64,000 nucleotides of DNA from Chrysophaeum taylorii (taxonomy: Eukaryota > Sar > Pelagophyceae > Pelagomonadales > Pelagomonadaceae), in assembly GCA_029834535.1 (NCBI GenBank), contig JAQMWT010000435.1:151839-215838 (forward strand). Direction: 5' to 3'. Made by a program: the position numbers and the translations under genes. Positions 37,829-48,856 of this stretch are shown in pieces. Every line of letters starts with the position of its first letter. The stretch's first letter is position 1. Under the pieces are notes generated by a model. It saw only the letters and a program-made list of their open reading frames with translations. It was not told the origin of the DNA and made no database searches.

Positions 37829-40800
37829 CTTTCTCGATCAATTTGTCGATAGGGCTGCGCGACAGACAATCCGGAATACGCATGCCAGGGGAGCTTCCAG
37901 GCTTGTATCCGAGCTCCCGGTCGAACGCAGCAAGCCGCATAGCCCATCGTGCTAACTATCCAGACGTATGATTCGAATCCCGCTGAAACGATAAATTACG
38001 ATGATCCGTCTCTAACTTCGTCTGATGACCTTCGATATAAAATCGGAAATTTTCGAGGGCAGAGAGTACTGCGAGGAGTTCCAAGCGCCGAGGATCGTAC
38101 TTCCTCATCGACTTAGGCACCGTTCGACTCCAGTACTCTATAACTCTCTCTTCGATTCTTTCACTTCCATCGTCGTCAACGACTGGTACCTTTTGAAATA
38201 GGTAAGCACCCAACCCATGCGCGGAAGCATCAGTTCGAATGTAAAAAGGCAGCGAGTAATCAGGATGGTAGACGCCCTTCGAAGTGACAATAGCCTCGAT
38301 GATGGCATCCCAAGCTCCCTGACACTCTTTCGTCCACTTGAATTTCACGTCCGGAAACGTCATTTGTCTTAATGGCTCTGCAACTTTCGCAAAATTCCTT
38401 ACATAACGCCGGCAAAAACTCCCCATTCCAAGGAAAGATCGCACTTGCTTCTTAGGGTCAGCATCCGACAAAGTGCCAGGAATTTGCATGTGTCTGATGG
38501 CTTCTAAAGATCTTGTAGATGGAAGAGTCCGTTCGGGGTATAGATAAATGACCCAAAAACTCAATGACTTCTTGCATAAAATGAATCTTCTTGATCTTGG
38601 CGCTGTACCCCTTCAAGGCGAGATGGGGAATAACTTGCACAAGGCACTGCAAGTGATTCTTTGTATCTGCGTGACCGGCGGGAATATCGTCGATATATGC
38701 CACGAGATCACGATATAGCCATTGCGACAAGTCAGTGTTCAACTGCTTGCAAAACAAACTTCCGGCTGGTTTGACTCCCAAAGGTAGACGCATGTAGCTG
38801 TACGCTCCCAGAGGACTAGTGAAGGTGACCACATATTGTGCATCTAGCGACAATCGTAAATTGTGATAGCCCCAACGAATATCCAAACTGGAACGAGAAA
38901 ACTTGTCGATGAGAAACATCAGCGCGTCAGCCGTGCTCACACTCGGCCAGCTATCATCCTTGAGCAATGCATTGAGGCGCCGTAGGTCGACAGCTGCTCT
39001 GTAAGCATTGGAAGTGCCAGGCTCCGCACCTTTCTTAGGCAACATCAAAATAGGGAACCCCCATGGAGAATTCGCGGGACGAATAACTCCGTCTCGGGTC
39101 CACGCTTCAATCTGCATCCGCAAACACTCAGTCTTTTCTTTCGACAACCGATATGGCGAGAGTTTGACGGGAGTCGGGTTCTCTTCTTTGAACCGGAGCG
39201 TCACTTCAGGTGAATCAACAGGTCTCATCACATCATCGAAAAATGCCCACGAATACGAGATTAAATGCTTCATCATCAGCTTCTCGTCATCATCTAAGGC
39301 AGGATGCTCTGTAATACCCAACTCAGTCATCACCATTTCGACCTGCGCGACGGTCGGAGGGATGACCTGCATGCTCTCCTGATCCGCTAAATGAGGAGGC
39401 ATCACCGGTGAGGGTTGACCATGTTCGTCGTGAGGCGCGTCCGCCCACGGAACGTCGCACGTATTGAAATACGCTGGTCGCTCTTTCGCGGTGCCTTCTT
39501 CTTCAGCAGTTGCGGAGGGCTGGTTATCAACTTGGTTGCTCTGCATAACAGCAGTGGCGACGGTGCCCCCTGCAAAAGAGGAAGCCGTCCCAGGCGACGT
39601 AACTGAAGGTGGTGGCGGGGTGGTGGTGGCAGCAGCTGATGGTGCACGACTCGCAGGAGAATAGAGTTCATCGGGCGCAATCCATGACACACTTCGAGTG
39701 GCAGGGTCGAGCGTTGGAATGCGCGACTCTACAGCAAAAGGTGAAAACCGTAGAATATGGTGATCAGGTTGGGCTAGCGTAGTCGTCGCAATATTCCGCA
39801 ACTTACCCAAATTTCGAAGTGAAGGGTCAAACGAATTGTGCACTGCTAGCGCAATCCGCGTCATAGTCGCGGGTGGCACCATACTGCCAAGCATCTTCAT
39901 AGCTGCTGTCTCTGAAACTGTCTCACCCCATTGCCACGTAGCAGGAACGGTCATAATTTCCTGGTGCATCTGCAACGTGAGTGGATGGGTGTTCGAGAAA
40001 TGAGGTCCTAGGTGGAGCTTATTGCGTGTCACTGTGAATGCAGGGCCGATAGCCGGGCGCGTAGATGAGAAACTGTTCACTGTAATGAGCGGGTGACCAC
40101 CTGTAAATCCCAACGCTGGCCCAAAACGGTCCCTTAATTTTGGTGGTACATGCGATAATAGCGGCAGGTTCAAGCGAACATTGCACGCAAGTAGGCGTGT
40201 GCGCGAGCACAGAAACTCTGGTGTGATACTATAGAAATCGACAATACGCGGCACATAAAATTGGTTGTGCACAAAAGGGATCACTGATGGTTCCTGCTCG
40301 AGCGTCCATCGTCCAATCACATAAGGTGCGTCGCGGAAGTGACGCAGGACCCAAGAAGTAATAGTAGCGCCCTTGCGTGCGTCCCTGTAGTGCAAATTGG
40401 CAGTCGATCCATAGATACACGGCGGACTGGCGTGAAAACAAGAATGCTTCCAACAATCTGAATGTAAATACGACAACACCAAGTCGTATGTACGACGATG
40501 AGATTTCCCCAGCTCATGCAAAACATAGGGAATCTTCGGAAAATTGAGCTCAAAGGTGGCTCGGGCTTGAGGACAAGCATCCAAAGCCAGGACAATGCGA
40601 AATGAACTGCCATATAGCTCACCGCGTCGCCGGATACCCAACGTTGATCCTCCAGCGCCAGCAAAGTAGACGACGACAAAGGTGTAGGTGATGGGTATCC
40701 AAACCAAGGAGGCTTAGATAGCAGCTCCTTAGCGGTCGCCTCCATCTCCATTTCTGGTGTTTTTTTCACTTCATCATCTGGAGGTGGCTGAGGAGGAGGT

Positions 40801-40988
40801 CTGTCACTCAAGACACCCTCCTCGACTTCATCGTCGTCAACAGCAGCCGTAAGAGTGGCATGACACACGTCATCAGTGGCTTCTAGTTGCATGTTGACAC
40901 ATCCTTCATGCGGCATGATCTCGCCTTCGACTACCGGGACTTCGGGGTCGATACCAATGGGTCCGTCACCAATGTGCTCCACAGCCAC
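37680..40988 (-). pseudogene. Pol: methyltransferase, reverse transcriptase, RNase H, copy II (broken)
   Basis: Frames 40988-40317, 40707-38458, 38564-37956 and 37940-37680 together cover the same protein as copy I. Breaks: a 4-nt loss near 40710 just before the methyltransferase; a frameshift near 38530 in the RT thumb; a CAG to TAG change at 37956-37958. The segment 40707-38458 is open and includes the complete methyltransferase and the RT catalytic YIDDIPAGH (Pro for Leu after the Asp pair, compared with copy I). Confidence 0.87.
39828..40683 (-). other. Cytosine-5 DNA methyltransferase domain, copy II, uninterrupted
   Basis: All motifs of the copy I domain are in one open frame here: FAGAGGSTLG, LALDACPQA, ASPPCIYGSTANLHYRD, WTLEQEPSV, CSRTRLLACN, GSMVPPATMTRIALAV. 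Between the copies most differences are conservative, and the motif residues are identical. This copy shows the domain is one continuous part of the Pol frame. Confidence 0.83.
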
Positions 40989-43900
40989 ATGAACTTTGTT
41001 GGCTCGTCAGCGCAATACGATGAATAGGAGCCAGGTACAAGGCGGAGATCTTGGAGGAGTGACCGATGAGGTCGGAATACGTGACCCTTTTCCAGCGGCA
41101 CATCGCACTCCATCTCGAAGAAGTACGGTTGGCTTGGAAGAAGAAATCGAGTACTCGTCACGTACGCGAAATGAGGGATGATATCTTCCTCGTCTGCAGG
41201 GCATTTAAGTTGGCCTTCCGCTTTTTCAGCAGTCTGATCACCGGGAGGAGCGTGATGGTGACTCGCTCTGATACGAATAGAGCGCAGTAGACTGTCATAA
41301 CTCCACGGTTTACCAACTGGCGTCCAAGTTTGGATATTTCCGTATTGCACAGCAAGCTTAGCTGTCGGGAACATCTGCATTACCTGCGGAGTCGCATCGA
41401 ATGCATCATTGTAAACGACAATTCCATGCTGGTCTTGTGGCGAGGCGGAAGTCCGATTCTTGAGAACTCCAATGGTCAATTCAGAACGCCGAAAAATAGC
41501 TCTCTCTGTCGCATAATCCAAAATCGTACCCAAGAGTCGTAATTCTCGTGCTACGAATAGTAATTGCCCATTCGTTTGACCAACGAAGAACATAAGCAGC
41601 ATGGATGTCGTTGGCACCAAGGAGATCCGGAGAATGACCCATTCTCGAATAGCAGCTCCCGAACCTCCTGGCCCATTTAGAGTACGAATCGTTGGGAGTG
41701 GCTGACGATAGATGATTTTGCCGTCACGATAAAGCTTGCGATACAAGCGGTGATCGATGTAGGGGGGATCAGCCATGCCATCCAAACCGGCAGCGATATT
41801 GGAATATTTCGAACCATCTAACGAAGAGACAGCCACAGGCACATACGTCAAAGAGGCGGATCTCGTGCCATCGTACCTCACGGCTTTATTTTCACGATGG
41901 TCGGTATCCTGAGTGGTATTCAACGCAGTCTGAGGGCAGAAACTCTCGAAATCCGAAGAGATGGAAGGGTGAGCGGCATAACGCTCGGCGCAGTCGTCCC
42001 TCGGTGGCACTATATCCATAGCGACCAAGGTATCTTGTCCCACACGAACAATCGTATACCCCAATACGTCACGATTATCTTCGTCTTCCGAGGGACCTCT
42101 AGATGCAACTCCAGTCACTTCGGTACTTTGCTCCTGCTCCCCCACCCATGCATCTTCAGTGATGACCAAAAAGGAAGGAGGTTCCATGGAGTCTCCAGGG
42201 GAATAGCCTTCTGCAGAGAAGCTACCATCATCGCCCCCAACATCGTCATCGTCATACACGTTGCTCTCCATGAGCTCAGAATACTGCACAGTGCAGTAGT
42301 CCGCTCGCTTAGTGTCATCCTGATCTTCGCCAAGCACTTCAAGCCACTGAGCGGCGACACCATCATTGCGCTGGCTAGGGTTCGCTCTCTGAGACTGTTG
42401 CCCTCTACCCGGTGGAGCCGTCTGCTGTGCCTGACGAATCAAGTTCATCGTGTTGAGTACCGTAGTCAGATCCTCCAGGCGCACCGAGGTCTGAGCGGTC
42501 CGCTGCACTGCGGGCCGCCTTCGGACCACCTGTTGTTGAGAGCCTGCAACCGAACGCTGTTGAGTGCCTGCAACCAGCTGCTGTTGACCTGCACCTGGCA
42601 CCTGTGCTGCTGTGTAGACCACCTGCGGCTGTTGCACAACGCGCGGCGCTAGCTGAGTCACTGAAGCCTGTCCTGCTGCAGCTAAAAGCGTCCGTCGGTA
42701 TTGCTCCTGTCCCTCTGGCGTTGCTGGAAAACCCGCATTCGTCAACGTCTGAGCAGCACGCCTCTTCCTCAAGGGATTGTCCGGCACTGGACACACACCG
42801 CTGTCGTGGTGAAAACTACCATGCCGGCCGCAACTGGGGCACGTCGTATTTGCTTGACGCGTATGGTTATCTATCCCCTGTGGTAGCCAGGTTCCAACTC
42901 CCGAGTCAGTAACATAACCAACCCGTTGGACTGGCTGCAACTGCTGCCTCTGCTGCTGCTGCTCTCTCCTCATCCGTGGTGCGCGCTCCTTTCCCTTCTT
43001 CTTAATCGCCTCTTCGATGTTGGCAGTAGTGTTGGCTTCCAGAATCTTGGAAATCTGGATGGTCAATTGAATGACATCGTTGAGGGTGAGAGTAGATGCT
43101 TTCATATGCGGTGATGCCTGAGCAAGTTCGACGCTCGTCCGCAAGCGCTCAGAATTGAGCCCAGCAATGAAGTGCGAACGGAACGCAGCAGGATCAGTAT
43201 CACGACCTGACATTGCTCGCCACTGGCCGAATTTCTGCACCCATCGCGCAATATACTTATTCAATGACAAATTCCCCTGCCGTAAATTGAACCATTCACG
43301 TTCAAGCTCCTCAACCGTAGCCCGAGGTGGACAAGGAAGCTTCGTCGCCTCTTGCATAGCATCCACACAGTCCTCATCATGCTGGCGCAACTCTTTCAGT
43401 GTGATGGTCCCATTCTTGTATTGTTTCCACATCTGCGGCCGTTCAGCTTCCCATTTGCGATAAGCTCCCGTAGGGGCGAGTTGATACTCGCCTCCAATCA
43501 CATTCATCGCCATTGAGAGTTTATCAATCTTGCCTTCCATCATACGCCGCAATTGCATCCACCTTGCGTCCACCTCATCACGGTCCTTAGTAATTTGCCC
43601 AGTGAGATTCGAAAACGTGATACGTGCCATACCAGCAGCTCCCTTCTTGACATGAAGTATCTCTTCTTCGTCACGAGGACGCGCCGAACCGGGGTCAGTA
43701 TGATGGTGCGGGGTAGGCTCCGGTCGACTTCGCGGTGGCTGGTCGTCGGTCAATGCCGATACAGCGTCATCTTCTTCGGGCGTAACACGAGTAGCATCCG
43801 GAGAGGTTGGCCGTGCCTCTCGAGCATGCGCCCGCATGGATTCCTCCACCATTCGTCGAAGTCGATCGTTGTCGATCCGCTGCCGCTCCACTTCAGAGCG

Positions 43901-44444
43901 TTGTTGTTGTGCGTCGCGGCGGGTGCTCTCAAGTTCACGTATGACTTGCTCGATCTGCGACTGGTACATCTCGAATCGTTCGGCGATGGTCTGCAGAACC
44001 TCGGGGTCGACACCCACGCGAAAATCTGTCGCTCTCGTATTCGCGGATGGTGGCCTAGGAGGTGCACTCTCCTCTGGTCCACGCATCGCCGTAAACGGTT
44101 CGGGTTCCGCTCGAGATGACTACGTAGTATTCATCGCACGTTCGTAGGGTCGTGCGCACGCGAACGTCGGCTCACCCGGTCTTGAAGTTGCGTCTGGCGC
44201 AACCGTAGCTCTCCCTTCACCGGCGCGTGGATCCGGAAGGATGACCGGGCTTGGGGGGCTGTCGAGGCTATCAGATGATCTTGCCTCTCTTCCGATGCCG
44301 CTTTCCTCGGCTTCCAGCCGTTGAAAGGGCGTACTGAATGGTGTTCTCCCAATAGACGCAAATGGAGTCCCTGCACTGAATCGTTGCAGACGCCCCTGTG
44401 CGTCCCGACCACTGCGGTCGTTCTGTCATTGGCCCCTCTGCCAT
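40931..44444 (-). pseudogene. Gag and protease region, copy II
   Basis: The ATG at 44444 corresponds to the copy I start, but the frame is lost within about 15 codons and resumed by the 1,051-codon frame 44086-40931. This holds a coiled coil, a capsid-like region (WRAMSGRDTDPAAFRSHF, a Gag-type interaction patch), a Gln-rich linker, and a Cys-His cluster CPSCGRHGSFHHDSGVC resembling a zinc knuckle. Farther on, AAGLDGMADPPYIDHRLYRK and then RISLVPTTSMLLMFFVG look like a degenerate retropepsin (DGMA in place of D-S/T-G-A). It overlaps the start of the next ORF by about 57 nt in another frame. Confidence 0.72.
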
Positions 44445-44869
44445 GACCGCGCTTTGCCCGGATAATAGGCTTAACCCGAACGCTCGCAAGTCGTTTGTTG
44501 CACTCTTTTTTCGTCGGACGACAATTGCCGGCAGCCGTCTGACTGCGCGCTGTACCGGTGCGCTGGACTTACGGAAGTATTTGCCTTGCGCGTGAAGACT
44601 ATGGACGGCCTTCCCGGTGCTGTCGCTCGCCGTCAGGGAGGTGGTCTGCCTCGCGCGAGCTAAGTTAGGTCTTACTCTGTCTTTGCCTGGTTAGGTCTTA
44701 CGATGCTTTGCCTGGTTGAGTCCGTAGTGACTCCGCTCCCCATTCGATCCGAATCACGTAAAATGAACCCCGCGGCGGTACCCGTGATCCTCTGGATCTT
44801 CACCCACAAATGCGTCGGCTTCGCACTCACTCGACCGTTACGAACCGACTCGCCGCCGAGAAACAGGAG

Positions 44870-44898
44870 ATCGATAGTCCGGGAGTTGGACTATCGAT
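44870..44898 (-). promoter_or_regulatory. Stem-loop after the PBS, copy II
   Basis: Perfect 11-bp inverted repeat ATCGATAGTCC / GGACTATCGAT around a 7-nt loop, three bases from the primer-binding site (44901-44916). Confidence 0.62.
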
Positions 44899-44900
44899 TT

Positions 44901-44916
44901 CCCGTTTCTGAGACCA
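44901..44916 (-). promoter_or_regulatory. Primer-binding site, copy II
   Basis: Minus-strand TGGTCTCAGAAACGGG, identical to copy I and one base from the LTR. Confidence 0.7.
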
Positions 44917-44917
44917 C

Positions 44918-45245
44918 TGTAGTGGTTTTCTCAGATACCCGCCCCTCCTGGCCGGACCAGGGGCCTCAACAACCCTTTCTCCCAACCCGAACCGCGGGTG
45001 AAACCACCACACGCCCGATCTCAACGTAATACCTCACTCCATCACGAAATCTATCAAATGAGGGTAACATCAAGAAGACAGCAAGAAAGCAATACAAATG
45101 CCTGGTACATTGTGTTCGGTGGAAGCGCAGGTGAAGGTGTCAAGATACACCCCCCCATAAATGCGAATGCATCAATACCAGAGCAACAATCAGGGTAAGT
45201 CAGGTGGCAAGCAGGCAAGTGGGGGGAATGGGCGTTACTGCCACA
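44918..45245 (-). repeat. 5' LTR, gypsy copy II
   Basis: 328 bp, TG...CA on the minus strand. More diverged from the copy I LTRs than those are from each other (for example CATTTATGGGGGGGTGTATC in place of the G-run segment), consistent with an older copy. Confidence 0.9.
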
Positions 45246-45576
45246 GGGACGCCCACCCCCCCCCGCCCACCTATTCCGTTGTTCTCGGCGCGCCACCACC
45301 CCCATAGAGGCGGCGAGCGTCCAGCCACGAGTTGATCATATAACTCCCTGCAGGGGAGACTAGCCCGATCAAGAACGGCGGGACGCCAGCGATATTCGCC
45401 GCAGGTGAGCGCACGCCAACAAAAAATGACGCTTCCGGCAATGACGGGTGGTCCGCGCGCCGAAAAACAAAAACTGCACAACGGACGTCGACCATGCAGC
45501 GCCGAGCTCATCAGCCTGATTCCGGCCAACTGCGGGTCTGACATTGACGACTCGCGCTGCGACAGTCTCGTCATTA
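45246..45576. other. Flank without a gene
   Basis: 330 bp beyond the copy II 5' LTR. Short frames on both strands, none with a recognisable domain. A run of ten C occurs at 45255-45265. Confidence 0.4.
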
Positions 45577-45859
45577 TCGTCCTTGTCCTATGGTAGACAG
45601 CGCTAGACCAACAATGGAAAACATCCTGCGCAGTGGCCTGTTATGCCCATAGGTGGCGACTATCCCTGGCGGCGCTCTGGGCCACTCGACCTAAATCTAT
45701 TATTGTTTCGTATTGTCGACAGTCCCGTCATCATCTTCCTTGTCCTGCGGTGGTAGACAGCGCTAGACCAACAATAGAAAACATCCTGCACAGTGGCCTA
45801 GGTCGCGACTATCCCTGGCGGCGCTCGGGGCCACTCGACCTAACTCTATTATTGTTTCG
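45577..45859. repeat. Tandem direct repeat, two units of about 150 bp
   Basis: Both units contain GTAGACAGCGCTAGACCAAC, ACTATCCCTGGCGGCGCTC and CTATTATTGTTTCG; they differ by small indels. Origin not recognised. Confidence 0.75.
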
Positions 45860-45875
45860 CTGAACCCCGTGTCCA

Positions 45876-46035
45876 GGATCACAGAGCAAAATCACATAGT
45901 TGGGGTAGAGGCGAGGGATGAAAAGGCGTTGATGGCGGACCGCCACTGTGCGCGGTCTTGTGCGAGGTCGTGCCACGAGTTGAAGCTCCTGCCGGCCCAG
46001 CCTGGCTTCCATGCCCGAGAGAGGTCCGAAGTTAG
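45876..46035. repeat. Fragment III: gypsy 3' end joined to (TTAG)-tailed element 3' end
   Basis: 45876 to about 45980 matches the copy II 3' UTR and last Pol codons (minus). About 45981-46035 is the 3' end of the short element (plus), ending GAAGTTAGTTG. It supplies the empty sites for both insertions described above. Confidence 0.7.
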
Positions 46036-46280
46036 TTGAACCCCGTGTTATGTGAACAACATCAGCATGCATAAGTGACATGCTCCGCTTAAATCTACTT
46101 GTGCCACCAGGAGGTGTGATCACTAAAATGCGACGGTGGTCAGTCGCCGATGATGACGATACACCGGCCAACTCACGGGGCGGGAAGACTCCGCCATCGC
46201 GGTCCTGGGGGTTCGCAAGTGGTTAAGGGCATGTTCCGGGGGGGGGGTCGGTGTTGATCGTATGCGCTAGGGATATGCCC

Positions 46281-47445
46281 TCATGTCTCGTCCAAATGGA
46301 AGCGTCTGACGGTCCTTTCCGCATCTTCGTCACTCTCGCAACAGCAGCACCACTTATGCGTCCATTTGTTTTGGGTGTTCGTTTCTTGATTCCAGGTTTG
46401 TTCCCAGAAGTCGACAGTCGCAATGGACGCGTATGCAATGTCGGTGTCGCTGATGCTGGCGTTGAACGAGCTGACGGTGGCATCATCCGATTCGAAGGTC
46501 ATGCAAGGGAATATCTGAAAATCGTGGATATATTTTGTATACTGAGAGTTGCGATTCTGGACGAAGTCGTCTTCGACGAGGTTGCGGTACTTGCACCAGC
46601 TGAGGGACTCGCAGACCTACAACGGGAAAAGGTGAGTTCGATCAACGAGCGGCGCAGTCGGAGCATACAGTACGACTCACACTAAGTTCGAAAAATTCGC
46701 TCTTGGCGTGGATGCGCAGCTCGAGGACCGAGCGCATCATCAGGAGAAACCGCTTGGAGAAACCTTCAACGTGTTCGAGCTTACGGCGCTTCATGTCGTC
46801 TGGCAACGTCGGCCAGCCCGGGTAAGTAATATTCGTAGGAGACCGAGCATCCTGGGCGACGACGTAGTCGATGGTCTCCTTCCTCATAGCCGCGTTGTAG
46901 AACTCGAAGAACTTGAAGGTCGACCCCGTAAAGAAGACGTCGTTTTCGATAAACCAGACAAAATTGTACTGATTTCCGACTCGGTTGTACCAATCAACCT
47001 CGAAGGGCGTGTGAAACGTGTAGCTCAAGACACCGTGCGCATTGATGGACCAAGGCATGCCCGGATACTGTGCACGTATCGTATCCCCAGTAGCCTGCCG
47101 CCAGACGCGAAAGAGCTTCCGACCGGCGTATTTCATCGACATAACGTCTAAAGCCCGCTGCATTCCACCTGCGTCACCGTCGTGCATAACGTGGGCATCG
47201 ATGCCGGCTGTCGCCGCTTCTTCGGCCATTCGCACCCACGTCAATAGACGCGTCGTGCACACGTGCATATTTTGGTACGTCGAGATCACCATTGCCACCA
47301 CGTTGGTGTTTGGATTGTCGAGCCGGACCTGGTCGTCGAGGCGATATTCTTCAAACAACGTGGGATCATAGCCCAAGGCTTGTTGCGCAAGAAGCAAAGC
47401 ATGGACGAGGGAAAAGCGGTGTATCATCTTCACGAGGTGTGCCAT
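46281..47445 (-). CDS. Secreted glycosyltransferase-like protein, two exons, 366 aa
   Basis: Not firmly assigned. Exon 1 is minus 47445-46681 and exon 2 is 46616-46281, joined by a 64-nt intron with a strong GTGAGT donor (phase 0); the joined frame is open to a stop at 46281. MAHLVKMIHRFSLVHALLLA followed by QQALGYDP is a signal peptide. VVAMVISTYQNMHVCTTRLL and IDAHVMHDGDAG resemble the first nucleotide-binding strands of GT-A folds, and FVWFIENDVFFTGS holds an Asn-Asp in the usual DxD place. Exon 2 has a Cys pair CESLSWCKY and a C-terminal CCCC cluster. Lumenal enzyme or secreted protein of an algal family (inference). Divergent from the TACO1 gene. Confidence 0.65.
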
Positions 47446-47868
47446 TGATTATTAACGGTTGAGTTTTTCTTTCGTATTGCGGTCTTTAAACTCAAGTATG
47501 TAACCGAAGCATAATTTTTAGGAGGATGCGTCGCCGCTTCTCGAGGAGAGAGAAAAGTACTTCGACACGTCAATTAACTTCAATTAACCGAATCTCTCGG
47601 TTACCCGCGAGTGGGGGCAAGTGACGCAGACAAAAAAAACGGGTTAGCGTTGGGTATCCAAGTTGCGCAAGCAACCCGACCACATCGCTGGCCACCTTGG
47701 ATTGAAGTCAGCATGAACGGCGGTGCTGATCTCGCCGAGCACTTGCACGCAAACTAAAGACAGGGGTGTTAGTCGAATGTGCTGCTCGTAGCGTGTCCTT
47801 GAAGTCGACTTTGCTTGTTGGGTGTGTCCTTCGAGTTTGCCATCAATTTGTGCTGAATCTCCTCCAGT
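47446..47868. other. Divergent intergenic region, 423 bp
   Basis: Lies between the starts of the glycosyltransferase-like gene (minus) and the TACO1 gene (plus), so it should hold both promoters. No specific element recognised; a short inverted patch TTAATTGAAGTTAATT-like occurs at about 47573-47590. Confidence 0.45.
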
Positions 47869-48597
47869 ATGCGGCGTAGCCTAGCGAGGCACGCCGGTCA
47901 CTCGAAATGGGCCAACATAAAACACAAAAAAGGCGCGAACGACGCGAAACGGGGTATACTGTTCACAAAGCTGGCTCGGAACGTAGAGGCGATGAGCCGT
48001 GCTTGCGGCGGCGACAGAAACAACATGGCACTCGCCGCGTCAATCTCGCGCGCGCGAGAGCGGTCTGTCCCAAAGGATACTATCGAAGCGGCGGTCCAAC
48101 GTGGCGCCAAGATTCGCTCGGACGACGCTTCCCTCTCCGAGGTCCTCTACGAAGGCATGCTCGGGGGTATTGGCGTCATCGTCGAAGCCATGACCGACAA
48201 CAGGAACCGGACCGCCCAGGAAATTCGTGCGCTGTTCCGCAAGCACGGCGGCGCACTCGGTGCCTCCAACTCGGTCGCCTGGAGCTGGACGCGCGCGGGT
48301 CACTTGCGCGTGGATGCCGGTGATCGCGACGCTGCCTCCCTCGCTGCCATCGACGCTGGCGCTCTCGAAATCGACGATACCGACGAACAGCATCTCCATG
48401 TCTACGTCGAACCCAGCGACCTTCGTGGGGCGCGCGACGCCCTCGACAAGGCCGGCTTCAAGAGCGAGGCCGACCTCATCTGGCGCCCTTCGAGACGCGC
48501 CGACGTTCCCGATGTATCCGCTTTCCTTGAGGCAATCGACGCTCTCGAACACCACGAAGACGTCTCCGCCGTCTACCACGACGCGGCCGACCCATAG
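47869..48597 (+). CDS. TACO1: YebC/TACO1 family translational activator, 242 aa
   Basis: Members relieve ribosome stalling, in bacteria generally and for mitochondrial COX1 in animals. The protein starts MRRSLARHAGHSKWANIKHK, where HSKWANIKHKK is the family signature and only nine residues precede it; these could be the end of a short organelle signal. KRGILFTKLARNVEAMSRACG and SISRARERSVPKDTIEAAVQ continue domain I. YEGMLGGIGVIVEAMTDNRNRTA and RALFRKHGGALGASNSVAW are the second signature. Domains II and III follow to the end (LRGARDALDKAGFKSEADL). Length matches the family (about 240-250). Single exon. Confidence 0.92.
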   Translation: MRRSLARHAGHSKWANIKHKKGANDAKRGILFTKLARNVEAMSRACGGDRNNMALAASISRARERSVPKDTIEAAVQRGAKIRSDDASLSEVLYEGMLGGIGVIVEAMTDNRNRTAQEIRALFRKHGGALGASNSVAWSWTRAGHLRVDAGDRDAASLAAIDAGALEIDDTDEQHLHVYVEPSDLRGARDALDKAGFKSEADLIWRPSRRADVPDVSAFLEAIDALEHHEDVSAVYHDAADP

Positions 48598-48856
48598 AAC
48601 TCGCCCGACTAAGTTCCCGGCGGGACTACGATGCGACGCAAGGTCGGTCGTCGTAAAGCGAGATTTCCTATCAACAAAATCATGGGTCGCGAATGTCGGC
48701 ACACCGTCGCGTTTCCGCATACAGTGTGGCCGCACGCGGAGTGGCTTGTTTCGCCATACGCGCGTGCGCTCTACTTTGGAAGAAAATACACCCCCCGGCC
48801 GAAATATTAAAGAAGGGGAAAAAGAATCCTATCATTGCTATAGCTCGTTCTTTTGG

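Larger units (their letters stand above)
29318..45245 (-). mobile_element. Ty3/gypsy LTR retrotransposon copy II with DNA methyltransferase (host of nested copy I)
   Basis: Minus-strand element. Its 5' LTR is at 45245-44918; primer-binding site and stem-loop follow; then gag-protease (44444-40931), methyltransferase-RT-RNase H (40988-37680), integrase (37828-36551), a C-terminal domain (36687 to about 35917), a 3' UTR, and a 3' LTR remnant (29459-29318). It is interrupted by a 280-bp (TTAG)-tailed insert (35624-35903), by another such fragment, and by copy I (29514-35556). Removing these leaves about 9.6 kb. Coding damage: gag start frameshifted, a 4-nt loss near 40710, frameshift near 38530, TAG in the RNase H end (37956-37958), and loss of a catalytic integrase Asp. 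It is the only copy in the window with complete gag, protease-region and integrase segments. Confidence 0.85.
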
